Part shown: positions 13,008 through 16,896 of the stretch, one piece after another
Position numbering within the stretch: position 1 is the first letter of the stretch
Layout: each line of letters starts with the position of its first letter
The notes under the pieces: generated by a model
Told to the model about the DNA's origin: nothing
The model's database searches: none
What the model saw: only the letters and a program-made list of their open reading frames with translations
From: DAOSVX01 sp964440405
GTDB taxonomy: Bacteria; Bacillota_I; Bacilli_A; RF39; UBA660
DNA length: 16,896 nucleotides
Assembly: GCA_964440405.1 (NCBI GenBank)
Contig: CAYTSB010000017.1
Span: 1 to 16,896 of the forward strand
Reading direction: 5' to 3'
Made by a program: the position numbers and the translations under genes

Positions 13008-13373
13008 ATGGCAGTAAAAATAAGATTAAAAAGAATGGGAGCCAAAAAAAGACCATACTATCGTATTGTTGTTGCAGATTCAAGAAGTCCTAGAGATGGT
13101 AGATTTATTGAAGCAATTGGAACTTATGATCCAATTATGAAAGATAGTCCAGTTACAATTGATGATGAAAAAATAACAAAATGGTTAAAAAATGGAGCTC
13201 AACCTACTGATACCGTTAAAAGCATTTTAAGATCTGCAGGGGTTTATTCAAAATTAAATGTGACTAAAGCAAGTAAACCAAAAAAAGAAGTAATTAAAAA
13301 AGAAGTTGTTACTAAAAAAGAACCAGCAAAAAAGGTTGTTAAGAAAACTACAACTAAAAAATCAGGTAAGTAA
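13008..13373 (+). CDS. rpsP: 30S ribosomal protein bS16 with Lys-rich C-terminal tail
   Basis: Binds 16S rRNA in the body of the 30S subunit. The core begins MAVKIRLKRMGAKKRPYYRI and contains VVADSRSPRDGRFIEAIGTYDP and KITKWLKNGAQPTDTVKSIL, all typical of bS16. The protein is 121 aa, about 30-40 residues longer than most; the extra part (from about 88) is almost only Lys, Val, Thr, Glu and Ala (PKKEVIKKEVVTKKEPAKK). The ATG at 13008 with GGAGG at 12995-12999 is used; a longer in-frame start at 12987 would include the ribosome binding site. khpA follows after 2 bp. Confidence 0.96.
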   Translation: MAVKIRLKRMGAKKRPYYRIVVADSRSPRDGRFIEAIGTYDPIMKDSPVTIDDEKITKWLKNGAQPTDTVKSILRSAGVYSKLNVTKASKPKKEVIKKEVVTKKEPAKKVVKKTTTKKSGK

Positions 13374-13375
13374 TT

Positions 13376-13621
13376 ATGGATTTAGTGGAGTTTACCGAAA
13401 AATTGGTTAAGGGTATTGTTAAAGAAGAAGAAATGGTTAAAGTAAAACAATTTTCTAAAGATGAAGAAAATACTATACTTGAAATCATTGTCCATGAAAG
13501 TGATATGGGAGCTGTAATTGGTAAAGGTGGCAAAATGGCTTCAGCAATTAGAACCATTGTCCAGGCTTATGCTTATCTTCACAATATCAAAAGAGTTAAT
13601 ATTAACATAGATTCTTTCTAA
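13376..13621 (+). CDS. khpA: KH-domain RNA-binding protein KhpA (YlqC)
   Basis: A single-KH-domain protein that pairs with KhpB and binds many RNAs; in streptococci the pair affects cell elongation and division. The 81-aa product has the helix MDLVEFTEKLVKGIV, strand ILEIIVHESDMGAVIG, the GKGG loop at 49-52 and the helix MASAIRTIVQAYAYL, the full KH fold. It follows rpsP after 2 bp with only a weak ribosome binding site (GGTAAG), so it is likely translationally coupled. In most Firmicutes rimM and trmD come next; here the operon ends, with the stop codon at the terminator loop. Confidence 0.94.
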   Translation: MDLVEFTEKLVKGIVKEEEMVKVKQFSKDEENTILEIIVHESDMGAVIGKGGKMASAIRTIVQAYAYLHNIKRVNINIDSF

Positions 13622-13637
13622 AAGAATCTTTTAATTT
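13609..13637 (+). terminator. Terminator of rpsP-khpA
   Basis: AGATTCTTT (13609-13617) / AAAGAATCT (13621-13629) form a 9-bp perfect stem with a 3-nt loop CTA, then TTTAATTT. The khpA stop (13619-13621) is in the loop. Confidence 0.8.
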
Positions 13638-13664
13638 GCATTTTAATACTTCAAATAGTATAAT
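13636..13664 (+). promoter_or_regulatory. uppS: Sigma-A promoter of uppS-cdsA-rseP
   Basis: TTGCAT (13636-13641), 17-bp spacer, TATAAT (13659-13664). The expected start near 13671 gives a leader of about 17 nt with AGAAGGGAAG as ribosome binding site. Confidence 0.85.
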
Positions 13665-13687
13665 CTATAATAGAAGGGAAGAAAAGA

Positions 13688-14410
13688 ATGGCAGATTTAA
13701 AAATCCCTAATCATGTTGCTATTATCATGGATGGTAATGGTCGCTGGGCAACTCAAAAAGGATTACAAAGAACTAGAGGGCATCTTGCTGGCAGTAAAAC
13801 CTTAGAAAATTTATCAGTTCATATTCTAAATAAAGGTATTAAAATCTTAAGTGTTTTTGCATTTTCGACTGATAATTTTAAACGAAAAGAAGAAGAAGTT
13901 GATTATTTAATGAATTTATTTATTAAGATGTTTAATAAAGTAGATTCTTATATGAAAAACAATGTTAAAGTGGTATTTTCAGGTAGAAAAGAAAATTTAT
14001 CATCAAAATTGCTAAAAACTATGAATGAATTGACTGAAAAAACAAAGAATAATACTAAAGGGATTTTAAATATTTGTTTAAATTACGGTGGTATGGAAGA
14101 AATCATTGACGCAACAAAAAAGATAATTAAAGATGTTGATGAAAGTAAAATAAGTGTCAATGACATTGACAAGGAAATGTTTAAAAATTACCTTTATCAA
14201 AATTTACCACCAATTGATTTAATGATTAGAACTAGTGGTGAATATCGTATTAGTAATTTTATGCTTTACTCATTAAGCTATAGCGAACTTTATTTTACCA
14301 ATACTTTATTTCCAGATTTTAATAGTCAGGAATTTGATCAAATTCTTCTAGAATATAACGGAAGAGATCGAAGATTTGGAGGAATTAAGAATGAAACAAA
14401 GAATAATTAG
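13688..14410 (+). CDS. uppS: Isoprenyl transferase UppS (undecaprenyl diphosphate synthase)
   Basis: Cis-prenyltransferase that adds isopentenyl units to farnesyl diphosphate to give the C55 lipid carrier used for peptidoglycan and other wall polymers. The 240-aa protein has the catalytic Asp15 in HVAIIMDGNGRWA, then SVFAFSTDNFKR, LNYGG, and the conserved substrate site IRTSGEYRISNF followed by YSELYFT. The canonical RTGGE is RTSGE here. It is the first gene of a lipid and membrane operon. Its end overlaps cdsA by 20 bp, and the cdsA ribosome binding site lies within it. frr, which usually precedes uppS, is not present. Confidence 0.95.
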   Translation: MADLKIPNHVAIIMDGNGRWATQKGLQRTRGHLAGSKTLENLSVHILNKGIKILSVFAFSTDNFKRKEEEVDYLMNLFIKMFNKVDSYMKNNVKVVFSGRKENLSSKLLKTMNELTEKTKNNTKGILNICLNYGGMEEIIDATKKIIKDVDESKISVNDIDKEMFKNYLYQNLPPIDLMIRTSGEYRISNFMLYSLSYSELYFTNTLFPDFNSQEFDQILLEYNGRDRRFGGIKNETKNN

Positions 14411-15191
14411 TATAATAGTGGCTTTAGGGATAATAATTCCTTTAATAATCTTGGGCAATATATTTTATGCTTTCGGAATAGCTATTATCGCTTTAGTGGC
14501 TTATAAAGAACTAGTTGAAATTGATAAGGATAAAAAAGAATTTCCCGATTTTGTAAAATGGATAGGTGGAATTTTATTGATAATGATTATTTTTAGTAAT
14601 TATAGTAACAATATTTTAAGCCTAACTTTAAATTATAAAGTATTGACGGCGAGTATTTTAGTCTTATTGTTACCAATAATTGTTTATAATAATAATAAAA
14701 AATATAATGCTACTGATGCCTTATATTTATTGGGAGGAACCTTGTTATTGGGTTTATTCTTTAATTTATTAATTTCAATCAGATCCTTTGATGTTAAGTA
14801 TTTAGTATTTTTAATTTTAATTACCACAATGACTGATACATTTGCACTCATTTTTGGAATGCTGATTGGTAAACATAAATTTGCTCCGGATATTAGTCCT
14901 AAAAAAAGTTGGGAAGGGGCAATTATGGGTTCATTAATGGGGACATTAATTGTTGGAACTTACTATTTTACGGCAATTAATCCTGATGCTCCTTATCTTA
15001 GCACTATTTTAATTATTTTACTTCTAACCTTTATTGGTCAGTTAGGTGATTTAATTTTCAGTGCCATTAAACGTCAGCATGGAATCAAAGACTTTTCAAA
15101 TATAATGCCCGGGCACGGTGGCATATTAGATCGTCTTGATAGTTTAATTTTTGTAGTCTATGCTTTTATTTTATTAGCAAGTTATTTATAG
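14391..15191 (+). CDS. cdsA: Phosphatidate cytidylyltransferase CdsA
   Basis: Makes CDP-diacylglycerol from phosphatidate and CTP, the precursor of phosphatidylglycerol and cardiolipin. The integral membrane protein of 266 aa has about eight hydrophobic segments and the CdsA signature near the C-terminus: GQLGDLIFSAIKR, then GIKDFSNIMPGHGGILDRLDS, including the metal-binding Asp residues. Earlier, SPKKSWEGAIMGSL is also diagnostic. ATG 14391 with GGAGG at 14378-14382 is chosen rather than the TTG at 14376, which is part of the ribosome binding site. In many Firmicutes dxr stands between cdsA and rseP; here rseP follows directly after 9 bp. Confidence 0.95.
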   Translation: MKQRIISIIVALGIIIPLIILGNIFYAFGIAIIALVAYKELVEIDKDKKEFPDFVKWIGGILLIMIIFSNYSNNILSLTLNYKVLTASILVLLLPIIVYNNNKKYNATDALYLLGGTLLLGLFFNLLISIRSFDVKYLVFLILITTMTDTFALIFGMLIGKHKFAPDISPKKSWEGAIMGSLMGTLIVGTYYFTAINPDAPYLSTILIILLLTFIGQLGDLIFSAIKRQHGIKDFSNIMPGHGGILDRLDSLIFVVYAFILLASYL

Positions 15192-15200
15192 GAGGAAGTT

Positions 15201-16244
15201 ATGTTAACATTAATATATTTAATTATTATTTTAGGATTATTAATTTTTATTCATGAATTAGGACATTTCATTGTCGCTAAGAAATCTAATGTTCATATTT
15301 ATGAATTTGCTTTAGGAATGGGTCCTCAAATATTTAAAAAAACAGGAAAAGACGGAGTCATATATTCAATTAGAGCATTTCCAATTGGTGGATTTGTCCA
15401 AATGGCTGGTGAAGTTGATGAGGATGACAAGGATATTAAAAAAGATCGCTTTATGTGTAATCGCCCTTGGTATCAAAGATTAGCAGTTTTACTTGCGGGA
15501 GTTACAATGAATTTTATTCTGGCTTTAGTTTTATTGTTTGTTTCAGCTTTAATCTGGGGCAGTTCTAAAACCACTCCGGTTATTTCTAAGGTAGAGAAAG
15601 ATTATCCAATGGCTTTAGCAGGAATAGTTGCTGGTGATGAAATTATAGAAATTAACGGTTATGAAATTAAAACCTGGGATAAAGCTAATGTTGTTTTAAA
15701 TTTAAAAGATAAAGATGGTATTTATGAATTTAAAATTAAAAAAACTGATGGAAGTATTAAAAATTACAATATAACTCCTAAATTTTTAAAAAATGAAGAT
15801 GGCGAAGAACAAAAAATATTTGGTTTATCTATTTCTTCAGTTAGAGAAAAAGGTTTTGTTAATGCTGTTAAATATTCTTTTAAAAAATTTGGCGATATTG
15901 TTTATTCAATGACTTTCGTTATTGCCAAATTAATTACTGGAGAATTATCACTTAAAGCCCTATCAGGTCCAGTAGGAATGTATTCTTTAGTTGGTGATAC
16001 GGTAAAGTATGGTTTAGAAAATGTTATTTATCTAGTTGCTTTATTAAGTATTAATTTAGGCTTCCTAAATGTTTTACCATTTCCAGCTTTTGATGGCGGA
16101 CGAGTTTTATTTTTACTAATTGAGAAAATTAAAGGCAGTAGGGTTGATACTAAAATTGAAGGAATTATCCATACTGTTGGGTTTGCTTTATTAATGATTC
16201 TAATGGTTTATATTACATTCCAAGATATTTTAAAGTTCTTTTAG
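15201..16244 (+). CDS. rseP: Site-2 intramembrane zinc metalloprotease RseP/RasP
   Basis: Cleaves membrane-spanning regulators such as anti-sigma factors and remnant signal peptides within the bilayer. The 347-aa protein has HELGH in the first membrane segment (His18, Glu19, His22). A membrane segment near 95-118 follows, then a single PDZ domain (about 122-205; VISKVEKDYPMALAGIVAGDEIIEING). The C-terminal segment NVLPFPAFDGGR carries the third zinc ligand Asp298. Usual LPIPALDGG is LPFPAFDGG here. Ribosome binding site GGAGG is 5-6 bp before the ATG. It is placed in the cell-envelope operon as in other Firmicutes. The target is unknown; anti-sigma factors are not encoded in this window. Confidence 0.95.
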   Translation: MLTLIYLIIILGLLIFIHELGHFIVAKKSNVHIYEFALGMGPQIFKKTGKDGVIYSIRAFPIGGFVQMAGEVDEDDKDIKKDRFMCNRPWYQRLAVLLAGVTMNFILALVLLFVSALIWGSSKTTPVISKVEKDYPMALAGIVAGDEIIEINGYEIKTWDKANVVLNLKDKDGIYEFKIKKTDGSIKNYNITPKFLKNEDGEEQKIFGLSISSVREKGFVNAVKYSFKKFGDIVYSMTFVIAKLITGELSLKALSGPVGMYSLVGDTVKYGLENVIYLVALLSINLGFLNVLPFPAFDGGRVLFLLIEKIKGSRVDTKIEGIIHTVGFALLMILMVYITFQDILKFF

Positions 16245-16253
16245 AGGTTAATT

Positions 16254-16613
16254 ATGGAAAAAAACAAAGCAATTGTTGAACTATGTCCTTATTTTTTTAA
16301 AATAATTAATTTTGAATATGATGATAGTGATGAAGTATCTAAAAGATTAATTGCTATTTATCAAAAATATCTTTTTAGTATTGATCCTAAAAATAAAGAC
16401 GAAGCTATCAAAGTTCAATTATTGGACAAAATTATTAATAAATATATTGATGATTATTTTTTTAGAAAATTATTAAGGAAAGATTTATTTGAAATCAAAG
16501 TATCTTCTAAGAAGAGTAATATTATGAGTTCAATTGTTAACGGCTTAATTAAAATATATAATAGGTATGAAGAAGGTATAACTAGAAATATATATATATC
16601 AAGGTGGATCTAA
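16254..16613 (+). CDS. Hypothetical protein (119 aa), last gene of the uppS operon
   Basis: I do not recognise this gene. It starts 9 bp after rseP with AGAGGTTAA as ribosome binding site, so it belongs to the operon. The product is soluble and mainly helical by composition. It starts with MEKNKAIVELCPYFF, has an acidic patch (FEYDDSDEVSKR) and a Lys/Arg-rich second half (FFRKLLRKDLFEIKVSSKKSN), and ends with NIYISRWI. There is no signal peptide or membrane segment. It is at the place where proS or polC is often found, but resembles neither. The stop codon is the loop of the terminator. Confidence 0.65.
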   Translation: MEKNKAIVELCPYFFKIINFEYDDSDEVSKRLIAIYQKYLFSIDPKNKDEAIKVQLLDKIINKYIDDYFFRKLLRKDLFEIKVSSKKSNIMSSIVNGLIKIYNRYEEGITRNIYISRWI

Positions 16614-16628
16614 ATCCATCTTGATTTG
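16599..16628 (+). terminator. Terminator-like hairpin ending the uppS operon
   Basis: TCAAGGTGGAT (16599-16609) / ATCCATCTTGA (16614-16624) form an 11-bp stem with one G-U pair and loop CTAA. The tail TTTGAAA is poor in T, so termination may be inefficient. The stop TAA (16611-16613) is in the loop. Confidence 0.6.
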
Positions 16629-16635
16629 AAAAATA

Positions 16636-16664
16636 TTGCCAATACCTGATTTTTATGTTACTAT
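16636..16664 (+). promoter_or_regulatory. Promoter of the tRNA-Met gene
   Basis: TTGCCA (16636-16641), 17-bp spacer, then TACTAT (16659-16664) preceded by TGT as extended -10. A second option, TATATT at 16662, has a 20-bp spacer. The start is expected about 12 nt before the mature tRNA. Confidence 0.7.
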
Positions 16665-16682
16665 ATTAATGCTTAAATTAAT

Positions 16683-16759
16683 GGCGAGATAGCTCAGTTG
16701 GCTAGAGCATCCGGTTCATACCCGGCAGGTCGGGGGTTCGAATCCCTCTCTCGCTACCA
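16683..16759 (+). tRNA. tRNA-Met (anticodon CAT), elongator type, CCA encoded
   Basis: 77 nt. The acceptor stem GGCGAGA / TCTCGCT closes with a G-U first pair, then discriminator A and encoded CCA (16757-16759). The D arm is GCTC...GAGC, and the T arm has GGTTCGAATCC. The anticodon loop TTCATAC has CAT at 16717-16719. The loop and acceptor sequence resemble the elongator tRNA-Met of Bacillus rather than initiator (no three G-C pairs under the loop pattern, no C1 mismatch) or the lysidine tRNA-Ile (CTCATAA loop). The outermost anticodon-stem pair is a T-C mismatch (16710/16726). Confidence 0.93.
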
Positions 16760-16772
16760 AATGTGAATGAAG

Positions 16773-16847
16773 TGGCTTCCAAAAGTTGAAAAAAGTTATG
16801 TATAATAAATATATAACTTCAAGAAAACTGAAGGAAGTCATTTTTTT
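16773..16847 (+). terminator. Structured terminator region after tRNA-Met
   Basis: TGGCTTCC (16773-16780) pairs with GGAAGTCA (16833-16840), directly before seven T (16841-16847). Inside, AAGTTAT (16793-16799) pairs with ATAACTT (16813-16819). A competing short hairpin ACTTC (16816-16820) / GAAGT (16834-16838) would also put the T run just after a stem. At minimum this ends the tRNA transcript. Confidence 0.55.
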
Positions 16848-16858
16848 AATGGGTAGGA

Positions 16859-16880
16859 ACATGTAAAAAATTTTACATGT
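16859..16880. repeat. 22-bp near-perfect palindrome at the window end
   Basis: Arms ACATGTAAAA (16859-16868) and TTTTACATGT (16871-16880) are exact complements around AA. It lies just before AAGTGAG and an ATG at 16892, so it may be an operator or leader hairpin of a gene that starts beyond the window. Confidence 0.5.
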
Positions 16881-16896
16881 AAGTGAGAAATATGTA

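Noticed and set aside
13354..13557. Open frame on the minus strand across khpA
   Set aside because: It covers the KH domain coding region and the rpsP/khpA junction, with no start signals of its own.
16683..16759. Initiator tRNA-fMet or lysidine tRNA-Ile for the CAT anticodon
   Set aside because: The acceptor starts with G-U rather than the C1 mismatch of initiators, and the loop TTCATAC fits elongator Met, not the CTCATAA loop of tRNA-Ile2.
16892..16896. Start of a further gene at the window edge
   Set aside because: Only ATG and two bases are visible after an AAGTGAG site; too little to call a coding sequence.
1..16896. CRISPR array, insertion sequence, toxin-antitoxin or phage defence system
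   Set aside because: No regularly spaced repeats, transposase motifs or defence domains were seen; apart from the 240-bp duplication the window is housekeeping and sporulation genes.

Overview
The window (about 70% A+T, nearly every gene on the + strand) looks like a chromosomal segment of a low-GC member of the Bacillota, class Bacilli. I infer an uncultivated gut-type lineage with a compact genome (Erysipelotrichales/RF39-like). Three things support this: the gene order of two classical Firmicutes operons, AGGTGA/GGAGG-type ribosome binding sites, and genuine spore-coat genes (cotE, cotJ). TGA is used as a stop (dCMP deaminase, infB, the membrane protein at 9663 and cotJC all end in TGA) and Trp is TGG. 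The standard bacterial code therefore applies, which excludes the TGA=Trp Mollicutes.

Layout. Positions 1-400 hold the 3' end of a secreted/surface protein gene, a degenerate second copy of that end about 240 bp downstream, and a terminator. Positions 472-2789 hold a cysteine desulfurase and ThiI, a sulfur-transfer pair for 4-thiouridine in tRNA. Positions 2832-4062 hold a membrane-anchored protein with SpaA/Cna-B-like domains and a small unknown gene. Positions 4110-9623 hold the rimP-nusA-ylxR-(dCMP deaminase)-infB-rbfA-truB operon. It has an extended -10 promoter, a leader hairpin and a terminal hairpin; RimP is half-length, and dCMP deaminase sits where ylxQ is usually found. Next come a CmpB-type membrane protein (9663) and a sporulation block: a fused CotJA-CotJB, the manganese catalase CotJC, a membrane-tethered thioredoxin-fold protein, TrmL and CotE. 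Positions 12952-13629 hold rpsP-khpA. Positions 13636-16624 hold uppS-cdsA-rseP plus an unknown gene. The window ends with an elongator tRNA-Met and a structured, palindrome-rich stretch.

How the genes work together. Most of the window serves translation and RNA: ribosome assembly (RimP, RbfA, bS16), initiation (IF2), transcription elongation and termination (NusA), RNase P modulation (YlxR/RnpM), RNA binding (KhpA), and tRNA modification (ThiI s4U8, TruB psi55, TrmL Nm34). uppS-cdsA-rseP supplies lipid carrier, phospholipid precursor and intramembrane proteolysis. The spore-coat genes are the accessory part. The two coat promoters share a CATAnnnTA -10-like element followed by an AnCTAGA motif, each inside an inverted repeat.

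The most notable points are the CotJA-CotJB fusion, the shared palindromic coat promoters, the half-length RimP, the dCMP deaminase in the nusA-infB operon, a terminator-like hairpin enclosing the start of the Cna-B-like gene, and a terminator whose right arm carries the -35 box of rpsP. I found no mobile element, CRISPR array or obvious novel defence system.
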